From: Roseofilum reptotaenium CS-1145
Lineage (GTDB): Bacteria > Cyanobacteriota > Cyanobacteriia > Cyanobacteriales > Desertifilaceae
DNA length: 64,000 nt
Direction: 5' to 3'
NCBI RefSeq assembly: GCF_028330985.1
Contig: NZ_JAQMUE010000080.1
Location: forward strand, 1 to 64,000
Shown: positions 8,740 to 18,007 of the stretch, in pieces
Numbering within the stretch: the stretch's first letter is position 1
Layout: each line of letters opens with the position of its first letter
Position numbers and translations under genes: made by a program
Notes under the pieces: generated by a model
The model's input: the letters and a program-made list of their open reading frames with translations, nothing else
Told to the model about the DNA's origin: nothing
The model's database searches: none

Positions 8740-11100
8740 ATGGCACGCGGACAAATGCGCCTCAGAAAACGTTCAATGGCCCCCTCTCAAACTCAGAAGA
8801 AAAAGGGCGCTCTGCAAGCCAAATCTAACTCCATGTCACAGAACGGCGAGGATCAGAATATGGCCATAAGCAAAGATTCGCCGCTAGCGCGTAGCGGCAA
8901 TATTTTAAAACGAATGATTGAGCGAGACCAGCAGCAAGGGCAAGGAGAAACCACCCAAGACACTCAACCTAAGACCCCTTTAGCCATACAAGCCAAATTA
9001 GAAATTGGCGACCCCCAAGACTCCCAAGAACACCAAGCCGATAATGTAGCTCGCCAAGTCGTGCGTTCAATTGGCCAAACTCAACGCCCTCGTCAGAGCC
9101 TGCAACGGCAAGTCGTGAATTTCTGGAACGGACCCAGCATTCAAAGAGACGGCTCAGGAATCGTCAGTGGAGCCGCTTCACCCGCATTTGAATCGAAACT
9201 TCAGAGAGCAAGAGGAGGAGGACAACCCTTACCCCCTAACTTCAGGTCTCAGGTAGAACCCGTGATGGGGGCAGACTTTAGTGGAGTCAGAGTCCATACC
9301 GATACTCAGTCCAATACCTTAAACCAGACCATTCAAGCCAAAGCCTTCACTACCGGACAAGATGTATTTTTTAAGAGTGGAGCATATAACCCAGGCAGTC
9401 AGGGAGGACAGGAGTTAATTGCCCATGAATTAACCCATGTTATGCAGCAAGGAGGAGCAAAGCCACAAACAGCTCAACGCAAACCAGCAAAACGTTCCCA
9501 GTCGCCTGAGAAACTCCAGACTCGTGTCGGAACCTCAAGCTCTCCAATTGTGCAACGTTATGCTGATTTTACATCCCGGCTTAACGGACTCGAACCAGCA
9601 CCCAAAAATGACGTAGATCCCGATAGTGCAAAACGAACTGCATTCACAGCATTACAGGGGTATCTTGGAAGTCAGAATGGGGCGATTGTCGTTAAGGGGA
9701 GCAACGATAGAGAGGCTTGGGCTACTGAAAAGATAATCGAATCTTCTAATGAACAACTAGAGGCTGGCGGATCTTTTGTTATGCTCAAACAAGGAAGTGT
9801 ATTCTCTAAGCAAAATCATTTAAATACAGCCTACAATCAAGAGCTACCCGATCTTTACAAGCTAAAACCCGTATGGAACCCACGAGAAGAGGCTCAAAGT
9901 AAGGAGAACGTACACTATCGCGCCCAGCAACAGAACTTGGGGAACCCAGTACCTTCACCCGAGGAAGAACGCAAGATGAAAGAGCAACAGCAACGCCAAC
10001 GGCAAGGGCAACGGCGTGCTCCAGCTCCAGCTCCAGCTCCGATTCCTAATCAAGATGGCTCAGATGTAGCTCCGATTCCTCAAGCTCCGATTCCTCAAGC
10101 TCCGCCGATTCTTAATCAAGATGGCTCAGATGTAGCTCCGATTCCTCAAGCTCCGATTCCTCAAGCTCCGATTCCTAAGCAACAAGAAATACGTCATGTA
10201 GAGCTTGATGGGCAGCAGCTAGTCAAGCCTGTACTCGACCTATGGAAAGATTGCCGCAAATCCTCTGGTGCTGTAATGGGATCTCAACTAGAGAGAGAAA
10301 TACGATATGACTTGGGCACAAGGATAAAGAAATTCAAGAATGAGATGCCGAGCGATATGCTTACCCAGATCAATTTTGATTTGCTTACGGAATGGTTCAA
10401 AACACATCCACCGAATCAGGAAGAGGCTAAAACGCTCGTCAGGCGTCTGATGCCCCCAGATAAACCTTTGGACGAAACGAACGTACAGGAGATGGCTGAT
10501 TATAATAAGAGGCTGAAAAAATGGCAGAAGAGGAATAAAAACAACATCTCGGCTGATGATGCCTATTTCGGGCTAGATGATCAAGACGAATTCAATAAGC
10601 AGTACGGTCTCGGTAAGTATGCTCTCCCTGATGTAGGAGAAGGCTACGTTATTATATCTGGGCAAAGAGCAACAGATTTTGACGTACACCACAAACATAA
10701 AAATCTAGGTAAGGGCCACATCTTTCCTTATCACTGGGGAGGAGTTGTGGCACAAGATGGTAATGATAGATTAACTTTAGAGGCAGCATCTGAGGGAGAC
10801 GAACACTCCATAAAAGAGGGTTGGACATTTGAGCTTTATGGTACGGAAGAGGGTCAATCGTTTCACGAGAAACATGGTGCCACCGGAAGGTATGGTAACC
10901 TGCATCAAACTCTCCGAGTATACAAGCCAACAGAGAAGAAGAAACCGAACCAGTTAGAAGCTCCAGTAATGGGAGGAGGTGGATTTGCACCTATGGCACC
11001 TCTGCCTGGAAATGAGAATAATGGTAATGATAAAGCTCCTCTTCCCCCTCCTCTACCTCAATTTGCTCCCATGCCTCCTAATAAAAACGATCTGGAGTAA
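8740..11100 (+). CDS. DUF4157 (HELTH metallopeptidase-like) protein with polymorphic C-terminus
   Basis: 786 residues, starting 11 bases after an AAGGAG ribosome site. The N-terminal 150 residues are basic and Gln-rich, with the DPQDSQEHQAD segment that often precedes DUF4157. The DUF4157 core is at about 160-240: LPPNFRSQVEPVMGADFSGV, VFFKSGAY and the zinc motif HELTH (229-233). A Pro/Ala repeat linker occupies about 427-480. The C-terminal module (about 625-730) has GEGYVIISG, a His cluster (VHHKHK), YHWGGVVAQDGNDRLTLE and a Pro-rich tail. In the literature DUF4157 proteins are cargo or toxins of extracellular contractile injection systems and other polymorphic toxins. No such system is in this window, so the delivery route is unknown. 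No immunity gene is evident beside it. Confidence 0.82.
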   Translation: MARGQMRLRKRSMAPSQTQKKKGALQAKSNSMSQNGEDQNMAISKDSPLARSGNILKRMIERDQQQGQGETTQDTQPKTPLAIQAKLEIGDPQDSQEHQADNVARQVVRSIGQTQRPRQSLQRQVVNFWNGPSIQRDGSGIVSGAASPAFESKLQRARGGGQPLPPNFRSQVEPVMGADFSGVRVHTDTQSNTLNQTIQAKAFTTGQDVFFKSGAYNPGSQGGQELIAHELTHVMQQGGAKPQTAQRKPAKRSQSPEKLQTRVGTSSSPIVQRYADFTSRLNGLEPAPKNDVDPDSAKRTAFTALQGYLGSQNGAIVVKGSNDREAWATEKIIESSNEQLEAGGSFVMLKQGSVFSKQNHLNTAYNQELPDLYKLKPVWNPREEAQSKENVHYRAQQQNLGNPVPSPEEERKMKEQQQRQRQGQRRAPAPAPAPIPNQDGSDVAPIPQAPIPQAPPILNQDGSDVAPIPQAPIPQAPIPKQQEIRHVELDGQQLVKPVLDLWKDCRKSSGAVMGSQLEREIRYDLGTRIKKFKNEMPSDMLTQINFDLLTEWFKTHPPNQEEAKTLVRRLMPPDKPLDETNVQEMADYNKRLKKWQKRNKNNISADDAYFGLDDQDEFNKQYGLGKYALPDVGEGYVIISGQRATDFDVHHKHKNLGKGHIFPYHWGGVVAQDGNDRLTLEAASEGDEHSIKEGWTFELYGTEEGQSFHEKHGATGRYGNLHQTLRVYKPTEKKKPNQLEAPVMGGGGFAPMAPLPGNENNGNDKAPLPPPLPQFAPMPPNKNDLE
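10042..10179 (+). repeat. In-frame tandem repeat in the DUF4157 linker
   Basis: Two nearly identical units begin at 10042 and 10108 (period 66 bases, 22 codons) and a partial third starts at 10171. Each encodes (P)NQDGSDVAPIPQAPIPQAP. The units differ by only a few bases, which suggests recent expansion; such a linker should vary in length between strains. Confidence 0.85.
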
Positions 11101-11220
11101 TTGAAGGGGGACTTTGTAAATTGGATCGTATGGGTAAGGGTCATTAGTATTTTGAATTAAGACTAATATACCCTTGCCTTTTCGTTGCAGAAAATAGTTA
11201 TTTTGACCGTGAATGAGTTC

Positions 11221-12822
11221 ATGCAACCTAACCGTGCTAAATCTAGGATTTTAGAAACTCATCAGCGCTTCTCTCAATCCTTGCTGTGGCGGTTTCAACG
11301 CGAGTTTTTTAACCAAGAGGGGGTGAAAGCATGGAATACAGGAAAAGTGCCCCACTATGTCACGAGCAACCCCTTTATCGCTAATGCTTATGGAAAAGTG
11401 GTCATGAGTTTCCTGCGTGACTGCGTGCAACATCCCCAAGATCAAATTGACTTTAGTCAACCGGTCTATATTGTAGAGTTAGGGTCTGGATCGGGTCGAT
11501 TTGCCTATCACTTTCTGAAGCAATTTTTTACGTCCCATTTCAACTCGGCACTGCGCGCAATTCCAGTCAAATATATTATGACGGATTTAGCCGAGCCAAA
11601 CCTAGAGTTCTGGGATACTCACCCTTCATTACAGGCATTTACCAAAAAAGGATTGCTCGATTTTGCCCGATTTGATATTGAAGGAGATGTAACAGTTAGC
11701 CTACGGCATTCTGGAGCGGTTTTGTCTTCAGAAACGCTGAAAAATCCTCTGATTGTTGTTGCGAATTATTTCTTTGATAGCATTCCTCAAGATCTATTCT
11801 CGATCCGAGAGGGGAAACTGTACGAAACATTGCTAACGGTTACTGCACCTGAAGCGAATCGAGATCTGAAGGATACTCCTTTACTGGAAAATCTGGATAT
11901 TACTTACGAAGATGCAGCAATTGATGCCGATCGCTATTACGAGAATCCGGTGTTTAACCAAATTTTACAGGATTACCAAACTTATTTAGGGGATACCACG
12001 CTCTTATTTCCCTCTGTGGGTTTGAAGGGGATAGAGAACTTGCGGAAACTGACGGGAGATCGCCTACTTCTGCTCTCTGGTGATAAAGGCTACGGTAGCG
12101 AACAAGAGTTGCAGAAACGACCCAGACCGAAACTCTCCTTTCATCAAGGTTGCTTTTCGTTGATGGTGAACTATCCGGCGATCGCCAGATATACGGAATA
12201 CGAAGGGGGTATGGCTCTGCTTCCCCATCATAAATCCCGCAGTATTGTGATTGGTGCGTTTCTATTTGCACCAGAGATCGAGTGTTTTCTCGAAACGTCC
12301 CATGCCTATCAAACGGCGATCGAAGAATCGAGTCCCGATGACTTTTTTATCCTCAAAAAGGCGATCGCACCCCATTTTAATGTCCTCACTCTAGAGCAAA
12401 TCCTGACTTATTTGCGCTTCAGTCATTGGGACAGTAAGCTCTTTTTCGGCTGCTTTGATACTCTCATGCGAAAAGTTGAAAGCGCCTCGGAGGTCTTACT
12501 CCAAGAGCTAACCCGTGCCATTCACCAGATCTGGGAAACCTACTATTTTATTGGCGAACCGGAAGACTTACCCTTCCATTGCGCCATGTTGCTGTATAAA
12601 ATAGGAGCCTACGAGCGGGCGATCTCCTTTCTCCAATACTCCCTCTGCTTCTACGGTGAAGATCCAGGGATGTATCATAATCAAGCCCAATGTTACTGCA
12701 AACTGCAACAGTGGAATAGGGCATTAGAGGTACTCGATAAAGCCTTGGCACTGCATCCAGAATTTACAGCAGCACAAGAATTAAAACAACAAATAGAAGG
12801 CAATATCTTGAGAAAAAAGTAA
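11221..12822 (+). CDS. SAM-dependent methyltransferase-like protein with C-terminal TPR
   Basis: About 533 residues from the ATG at 11221; an upstream TTG (11185) and GTG (11209) are in frame but less likely. The N-terminal half has a class I SAM-binding motif (VYIVELGSGSGRFAYHFL) and the MidA-like VVANYFFDSIPQDLF. A long middle domain follows, and the C-terminus is a TPR pair (YERAISFLQYSLCFYGEDPG, WNRALEVLDKALALHPEF). The MidA relation suggests protein arginine methylation, but that is inference. It follows the DUF4157 gene after a 120-bp gap on the same strand; a link between the two is possible but unproven. Confidence 0.75.
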   Translation: MQPNRAKSRILETHQRFSQSLLWRFQREFFNQEGVKAWNTGKVPHYVTSNPFIANAYGKVVMSFLRDCVQHPQDQIDFSQPVYIVELGSGSGRFAYHFLKQFFTSHFNSALRAIPVKYIMTDLAEPNLEFWDTHPSLQAFTKKGLLDFARFDIEGDVTVSLRHSGAVLSSETLKNPLIVVANYFFDSIPQDLFSIREGKLYETLLTVTAPEANRDLKDTPLLENLDITYEDAAIDADRYYENPVFNQILQDYQTYLGDTTLLFPSVGLKGIENLRKLTGDRLLLLSGDKGYGSEQELQKRPRPKLSFHQGCFSLMVNYPAIARYTEYEGGMALLPHHKSRSIVIGAFLFAPEIECFLETSHAYQTAIEESSPDDFFILKKAIAPHFNVLTLEQILTYLRFSHWDSKLFFGCFDTLMRKVESASEVLLQELTRAIHQIWETYYFIGEPEDLPFHCAMLLYKIGAYERAISFLQYSLCFYGEDPGMYHNQAQCYCKLQQWNRALEVLDKALALHPEFTAAQELKQQIEGNILRKK

Positions 12823-12972
12823 AAATTGCGCCATCTACACTCAGCAGAATGATAACCTAGGATTAACGTCATTTTAAAGTTAGGTTGCTTCAATAATAGA
12901 GCGCGATCGAACAATTGGTTGGGTGCTGACTAGGCTGAACTGTTCTTAAACATTTTCACTGATTTTCTTGTA

Positions 12973-13891
12973 ATGACTTTACCTCGCCCCATTTCCTCTG
13001 CTTCCCCTCAAGTTCCTCTACGTTGGGTTCTGGTCGTTCCCTTTGTCGTGCAAATTTTTGCGGCTGTAGGATTAACGGGGTATCTCTCCATTCGCAATGG
13101 ACAACAAGCAGTGAATGAAGTCACGCAGCAGCTCCGGAGCGAAATCTCCAGTCGTATTCAAGAACGGTTAGACTCTTATTTAGAAATCCCTCATTTGGTG
13201 AATGCTTTAACGGCTAAAGCCTTTCGTCGCTTCAACCTGTGGAATATAGAAAACATGAGTGCGATGGAAGGTTATATTGCCGAGCAACTGATTCAATTTC
13301 CGAATCTCAGTTATCTGGGATTTGGTGGAGAAGAACAGGAATTTGCCGGAGCAGGACGAAATAATGATGGATCTTTAGTGACTTATTTGACTGATCGTAG
13401 CACCAATTTTGTCAATGCAGTTTATGCGGTTGATGCTGAAGGAAAGCCAGGGGAATTTATTGAAGAAAAGCCAAGTTATAATCCCACAATTCGTCCTTGG
13501 TACCGAATCGCAGTAGAAGCCAATCAAGCAGTCTTGGACAAACATTTATTTAACGTCCGAGAAACATCCCGTTTTTTCTGCGGTGGAACCGTTTTATGAT
13601 GCCCAAGGAATCCTACGAGGGATCTTGGTTGTCAATTTGAGTCTTTGGCATATTAGCCAATTTCTGCGAGGGTTGAAGATTGGCAAAACAGGACAAGCGT
13701 TTATCATTGAACGCAATGGCTTTTTAGTTGCTTCATCTAATCCGGAACAACCTCCTGTTAATGAAGAGGGAGAACCGCAACGTTTACCGGCTTCTGAAAG
13801 TCGTAATGAACTGATTCGCATTAGTGTAGCGTCTCTGCAATATGAATTTGGTCGTTTAGAGGCAATTACCGCGCGAAGCGCTGTATCGTAA
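12973..13891 (+). pseudogene. Truncated, frameshifted Cache-type membrane sensor (kinase/cyclase N-terminus)
   Basis: The first part (12973 to about 13570) encodes a membrane helix (WVLVVPFVVQIFAAVGLTGYL) and a dCache sensor (LIQFPNLSYLGFGG, RPWYRIA). After NVRETSR the frame changes: the sensor continues one base later as AVEPFYDAQGILRGILVVNLSL and KIGKTGQAFIIERNGFLVASS (from about 13575). The residues that normally join these two parts are missing, so a small deletion caused the shift. The second part ends at 13891 inside the sensor, with no HAMP, kinase or GGDEF domain. The break falls in a GCGCGAAGCGCT palindrome like those dispersed elsewhere. Only 40 bp separate it from the aldolase gene, so the lost 3' part was probably removed when the downstream block arrived. 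Confidence 0.85.
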
Positions 13892-13931
13892 GGTAAAGGC
13901 GACATTTACCTCATACAGAAAGGAGAAAAAA

Positions 13932-14783
13932 ATGACTGTTGTCACCCTACCCAAAATTATGAACCCGGCCTTTGAAAACCGGTACGGGGTTCCGGCATTT
14001 AATGCTTTCGATGATATTACGATGGATGGCTTGATTAAGGGGGCTGAGGCATCTCGCTCCCCCTTGATTATTCAAATCTCAGTTAAAACGATTAAATTCT
14101 GGGGAGCCAAAGTGATCCAGGATATGTTTAGCAACATGGCCGAACGAGCCTCAGTCCCCGTAAGCCTCCATTTGGATCACTGCCCCGACCCCGAAATCGT
14201 TAAAGAATGCCTCCGGTTGGGCTGGAATGCGGTACTCTTTGATGGTTCGGGGTTCTCTTTTGAGGAAAACTTTCGCACCACTCAAGAAATCACCAAATAT
14301 GCGGCTCAGTACGGCGCTCATGTAGAAGGGGAAGTGGTCGCGGTGGCAGGTGTTGAAGATGACATCGGGAGCGATACCGAAGGGCAACTGATTTCTATTG
14401 AACAGGCAATCGCGTTTGTCAAGGAAACTGGGATTTACTGTTATGCACCCGCTATTGGCACCGCACACGGTTTTTACAAAGCGACCCCACAAATTCGCTA
14501 CGATCGCATGGAGCAGATAGTAGAAGCGACCCAGACCCCAATGGTTCTGCATGGAGGCAGCGGTCTGAGCGATGATGTCTTTTTAAGACTGATTAGTCTG
14601 GGTACAGCTAAGGTGAATATCTCCACCGCACTCAAGCAAGCTTACGCCGATCGCTTCCGCACTTACCTCGAAGAGCGACCCACCGAATACAATCCCTTGA
14701 AACTGGTTGGGGCGGTCCATAGTGAAGTGATGAAATTGACGCAGCATTATTGTAAGTTGTTTGGCAGCGAAGGAAAGGCATGA
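13932..14783 (+). CDS. Class II ketose-bisphosphate aldolase (FbaA/GatY type)
   Basis: 283 residues, ATG eight bases after AAAGGAG. Zinc-dependent aldolase motifs are present: HLDH (His80, catalytic Asp82, His83), GTAHG (His179), LHGGSG (His207) and the phosphate-binding NIST loop. Class II enzymes of this size use DHAP as donor with aldehydes such as glyceraldehyde-3-phosphate; which ketose is handled cannot be read from sequence. It overlaps the HAD gene by four bases (ATGA), so the two are translationally coupled, and dhaL/dhaK lie downstream on the same strand. It differs from the longer FbaA used in the Calvin cycle, so it is an accessory aldolase. Confidence 0.88.
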   Translation: MTVVTLPKIMNPAFENRYGVPAFNAFDDITMDGLIKGAEASRSPLIIQISVKTIKFWGAKVIQDMFSNMAERASVPVSLHLDHCPDPEIVKECLRLGWNAVLFDGSGFSFEENFRTTQEITKYAAQYGAHVEGEVVAVAGVEDDIGSDTEGQLISIEQAIAFVKETGIYCYAPAIGTAHGFYKATPQIRYDRMEQIVEATQTPMVLHGGSGLSDDVFLRLISLGTAKVNISTALKQAYADRFRTYLEERPTEYNPLKLVGAVHSEVMKLTQHYCKLFGSEGKA

Positions 14784-15568
14784 AAAAAGCACTAATCTTT
14801 GATTGCGATGGCGTGTTGGCTGACACCGAGCGAGATGGGCATTTAGTCGCCTTCAACCAAATGTGGCGCGAACAGGGCATCAATTGGCAATGGAGCCTGG
14901 AACAATATGCCCAGAAAGTTAAAATTGGCGGCGGCAAAGAGCGCATGTTCAGCTTGGCCAAAGATGAGGATTTTCGGGCTGTGTACCCGGTTCCAGAGTC
15001 GGAGTCAGCCTGGTGGAATATTGTCATGGGTTGGCACAAGCGCAAAACGGAAATTTATAAGCAGGCGATCGCAAACGGGGCAATTCCCGGTCGTCCTGGT
15101 GTCAAACGCCTAGCCCAGGCAGCTTTGGCCAAGGGTTGGCTCCTCGCCGTTTGTTCGACTTCTGCGATCGCTTCCGTAGAGGCAGTGCTGCGCCACGTCA
15201 TGGGGGTTGAACTGGCTCGTCAATTCGCCGGAGTTTTTGCCGGCGATATGGTCAAAGCCAAAAAACCTGCCCCAGATGTTTACAATCTGGCAGTGGAAAA
15301 ATTGAACTTAGACCCAGCTCACTGTGTAGTTGTAGAAGATACGCGCAATGGTTTGCTGGCTGCCACTGCTGCCCGGATGACCTGTATCGTCACATACAAT
15401 GAGTTGACCAACAATGAGGATTTCAGTGAAGCGGCATTAGTGTTGTCGGATTTCGGAGAACCTGGGAACGAGGCGATCGCGATCGGTCAAAATCGGACGA
15501 ATGTTCAACCACAGGGGTATTTTACCGTAGATGACCTGGAGCAGGTTTGGCGCGATCGCCAGGCATAA
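14780..15568 (+). CDS. HAD-superfamily phosphatase, CbbY/PGM-like
   Basis: 262 residues. HAD motif I is FDCDGVLADTE (Asp8 nucleophile, Asp10). Motif II is CSTSAIASV, the Lys of motif III lies in AKKPAPDVY, and motif IV is VVEDTRNGLLAA. The alpha-helical cap (about 15-95) places it with the CbbY/phosphatase-mutase group that acts on sugar phosphates. Coupled by ATGA overlap to the aldolase, it probably dephosphorylates the aldolase product or substrate. Starting from DHA, the neighbouring DhaKL kinase, aldolase and this phosphatase would form a route to a free ketose; this pathway is inference. Confidence 0.85.
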   Translation: MKKALIFDCDGVLADTERDGHLVAFNQMWREQGINWQWSLEQYAQKVKIGGGKERMFSLAKDEDFRAVYPVPESESAWWNIVMGWHKRKTEIYKQAIANGAIPGRPGVKRLAQAALAKGWLLAVCSTSAIASVEAVLRHVMGVELARQFAGVFAGDMVKAKKPAPDVYNLAVEKLNLDPAHCVVVEDTRNGLLAATAARMTCIVTYNELTNNEDFSEAALVLSDFGEPGNEAIAIGQNRTNVQPQGYFTVDDLEQVWRDRQA

Positions 15569-15752
15569 GAAAATTTTCATCAACGAAAGTCACTTTTGCA
15601 TCCATCGTAGGGTGGGCAGGTTTGAGCATCGAGTATTATTGGCCCGTTACCCTGCCCTGCGCACCATGGACGCTTGGTACGAGTCCGATCGCCCAGCAAA
15701 GCTGAAAGCTACCTTTGGGAGCATGTCACTTTTGCAAAAGAGATAGTAGCGA

Positions 15753-16067
15753 TTATACTAATGTTAAAACGCGATCGTATTCTTCTTTATGAATTTGCAA
15801 AGCGTCCCAAACATCAATTTTTTGCTGTAGATCTAACCACAATCTATGACCATTCCCTAAAGCTTTACCAATTCTAATCGCTAAATCAACTGTAATTGGT
15901 TGTTTGCCTTGAATAATCTCATTAACGATTTCAGGAGTTACTCCTAGAATCTCTGCAAATTGTCTCTGATTAATCTCTAAATCTTCCAGAATATCTGCAA
16001 GAACTTCTCCGGGATGTACGGGTCTTTCTGGTCTATCCTGTATTTTGTTTTGCAATTTTTGTACCAT
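15753..16067 (-). CDS. higA: HigA-family antitoxin (XRE helix-turn-helix)
   Basis: 104 residues with the HigA signature RPVHPGEVLADILEDL followed by the helix-turn-helix INQRQFAEILGVTPEIVNEIIQGKQPIT and a C-terminal LWLDLQQKIDVWDAL. HigA neutralises HigB and represses its own operon. It is downstream of the toxin gene (33 bp gap), the toxin-first order usual for higBA. The module sits between the HAD and dhaL genes on the opposite strand, so it interrupts the dihydroxyacetone cluster. Confidence 0.9.
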   Translation of the reverse strand: MVQKLQNKIQDRPERPVHPGEVLADILEDLEINQRQFAEILGVTPEIVNEIIQGKQPITVDLAIRIGKALGNGHRLWLDLQQKIDVWDALQIHKEEYDRVLTLV

Positions 16068-16100
16068 AATTCATTTTCCCTAATTAAATCATCTAGGCTT

Positions 16101-16379
16101 TTAATGATAATCTTCGAGATTTACCTCATAAGCATTGCCATCTTCAAATTTAAATGTGATTCGCCAATTTGCCGATACTTTAATTGACCAAGTTTCTTTT
16201 CTATCTCCTTTTAGTTTATGTAAATCATAACCTGGCAATCTCATATCTTCTAATATTAAGGCTGAATCTATTACCTCTAATCTGATTCTGATTTTCTTTT
16301 CAAGATCTGGTGGCACTCCTTTATTAATATTTTCTTTAAACAGTTTGTCAAGGGCTTTATTTTTAAAGGTTTGAATCAT
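16101..16379 (-). CDS. higB: HigB/GraT-type RelE-superfamily toxin
   Basis: 92 residues matching the HigB (GraT-like) subgroup: LPGYDLHKLKGDRKETWSI, VSANWRITFKF and a terminal VNLEDYH. These toxins are ribosome-dependent mRNA interferases. It is upstream of and cotranscribed with the antitoxin gene. The upstream 300 bp (16380-16686) hold no recognisable gene; an AT-rich run (TTTTTTTAATAAAA) near 16425 may be the promoter region. Confidence 0.9.
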   Translation of the reverse strand: MIQTFKNKALDKLFKENINKGVPPDLEKKIRIRLEVIDSALILEDMRLPGYDLHKLKGDRKETWSIKVSANWRITFKFEDGNAYEVNLEDYH

Positions 16380-16686
16380 TCATTTCATCCTAGACTTAGC
16401 TTTTGGTATCGGTTGTTACTGTATTTTTTTAATAAAACAGACTCGCTAGGAGGGAGAAGCTTGCTACAATGGTGTTCGGTTCAGCAAAGGATTGTTGTTG
16501 GTGGTTTGTTGGCGGGGCGGGGTATTTGTATTAGATATATCATATCTTAGCATCATCCCAATACAAGTTGTCAATCCATCATCGCAGCCCCATTTGCTGT
16601 AATCAATGTATGGGTAGCCTTTGAGCCAAACCAACTCCCGAAAGGGTCTACCTGGTACACCTCCTGGTACACCTCTAGCTCTAAGT
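16380..16686. other. Intergenic stretch, no gene seen
   Basis: 307 bases between the higB start and the end of the next leftward gene. No open frame with coding character on either strand. Base composition shifts from AT-rich near higB to G-rich (TTGGCGGGGCGGGG, about 16510-16525). No clear hairpin or repeat noticed. Confidence 0.5.
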
Positions 16687-17292
16687 TCAAATGAATTGCT
16701 GAAGAGGAGTTGCTAAGATGCCAAGAATTTTAGCAACTTCCTTGATGTAATACTCATCCAGATCGATGGCAGCGACTTGGCCATTTAAGGTCAAAAATTT
16801 CCACAGTGTTCCGGTCGTGACTGCACCGAGAATTAGACCAATATGATTAGTTGCTGCATTGAATTCCCTCACTGCCACCATCTCGGCAAGGCATTGGGCT
16901 AGTCCACCTTTGATATTTTCATTTTTGGCTTCTACTACAGCGATTATGGGTGCTTTTATTTCATAAATCTCTGATGAAGCCGTTAAAATATAATCGCAAT
17001 AGCCGTGCAATCCCTTTTCTGGTTCGACGCTGAATTCAGTCCCGGAAAAGAAGCCCACTTGCCCCTGAAAGCTGCGCCGAATTTCGAGTAGAACGGGAGC
17101 GATAATCAGTTCAGACCGAGCTTTTTCAGTGTTGACTGCATTAGCGAGGGACACATTTTCTGCTAGGGAGATTGCTAGGTAGTCGCTAGGCTGACGTGGT
17201 TTGGTTTGAGCAAAAAGATTTTGGCTTTCGTCAAGCTCGAGTCCAAAGGCACTTTGGACGCTGGCAAGGGTTTTAAAGCTGCTGTAGGACAT
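16687..17292 (-). CDS. Hypothetical PD-(D/E)XK nuclease-like protein
   Basis: 201 residues. The central part fits a restriction-endonuclease-like core: GYCDYILTAS (Asp), then IIAVVEAKNENIKGGLAQCLAEM (Glu-x-Lys), the usual helix after the active-site strand, and a Gly-rich GLILGAVTTGTLWKFL strand. Short stand-alone proteins of this kind are common in cyanobacteria and some other phyla; no function is assigned. ATG at 17292, no strong ribosome site. It sits with higBA inside the interruption of the dihydroxyacetone cluster, on the opposite strand. Confidence 0.65.
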   Translation of the reverse strand: MSYSSFKTLASVQSAFGLELDESQNLFAQTKPRQPSDYLAISLAENVSLANAVNTEKARSELIIAPVLLEIRRSFQGQVGFFSGTEFSVEPEKGLHGYCDYILTASSEIYEIKAPIIAVVEAKNENIKGGLAQCLAEMVAVREFNAATNHIGLILGAVTTGTLWKFLTLNGQVAAIDLDEYYIKEVAKILGILATPLQQFI

Positions 17293-17481
17293 GGGGGGCT
17301 ATTGAAGGCGTTGAACCTGGGTTCGCGAGACAATTATAGGTTCGGGACAACTGAATTCTATCACTTTGGATATTTCCGTTAAATAAGACTTACCCAAAGT
17401 TACCCACACATGGCCATCTTTGGAGCTTACTTCCTGCTTCACTCGCTTTGAAGTCGGCTTCAACCAGTCCACAGGCTAAAA

Positions 17482-17503
17482 CCGTCTAACTGACGGCTTT
17501 TTT
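17482..17503 (+). terminator. Hairpin with T-tract
   Basis: CCGTC-TAACT-GACGG is followed by C and six T, the form of an intrinsic terminator for rightward transcription. There is no rightward gene immediately before it; it may end read-through from the aldolase-HAD operon or be the remnant of an inserted element. Confidence 0.55.
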
Positions 17504-17568
17504 CAAAACGCCGGAAGCTAGAACCGTATTAGACTGAGAAGCAGTTCGTCGATACTTGTATTTCTCTC

Positions 17569-17979
17569 ATGAACAGGAAAAAACTCAAACAACTCTCTCT
17601 AGGACTCCTCACTTTCTTCAGTCTGGGACTTGGCATCATGCAATCTTCTCGTGCCGCAGAGGTGGATAGAAGATCGTATTGCGAGTACATTCCCTATGAC
17701 CCCAAGCAGGCAGTCACAGCAATGCCCTGTCTGTTTTCCACACGCTCGACATTTGTTGTAGATCGACCAGGCGTTACGCTCCGAATCGTGGGAATCACCT
17801 GGTACGACGGAGTTCACTCACGGTTTATTCAAGACACTTCACTCGACTATATGGAGGACGAGCGAGGTGGTCGCGTCTATTGGACGAACACTGATTTTGG
17901 GGCTCAGTTCGAGATGGAAGCTGGGGTTGTCAATGTGTATCTGGATGACGAGCGTGGCAACGTATATTGGGAACGTTAG
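17569..17979 (+). CDS. Small secreted protein, unknown function
   Basis: 136 residues with a clear Sec signal peptide (basic NRKKLKQ, hydrophobic LGLLTFFSLGLGI, cleavage near SRA-AE). The mature part has two cysteines (SYCEYI, MPCLFS), possibly a disulfide, and a repeated ERGG/ERGN motif in DERGGRVYW and DERGNVYW that suggests two beta-hairpin units. It ends 28 bases before the dhaL start on the same strand. Function unknown; probably periplasmic. Confidence 0.65.
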   Translation: MNRKKLKQLSLGLLTFFSLGLGIMQSSRAAEVDRRSYCEYIPYDPKQAVTAMPCLFSTRSTFVVDRPGVTLRIVGITWYDGVHSRFIQDTSLDYMEDERGGRVYWTNTDFGAQFEMEAGVVNVYLDDERGNVYWER

Positions 17980-18007
17980 TGTTAGTCAAAAAGTATCGGA
18001 GAGAAAG

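Noticed and set aside
17460-17560. Possible IS200/IS605 end (GGCTAAAACCGTCTAACTGACGGC)
   Set aside because: The hairpin with T-tract is explained as a terminator; no transposase or TnpB fragment was recognised nearby.
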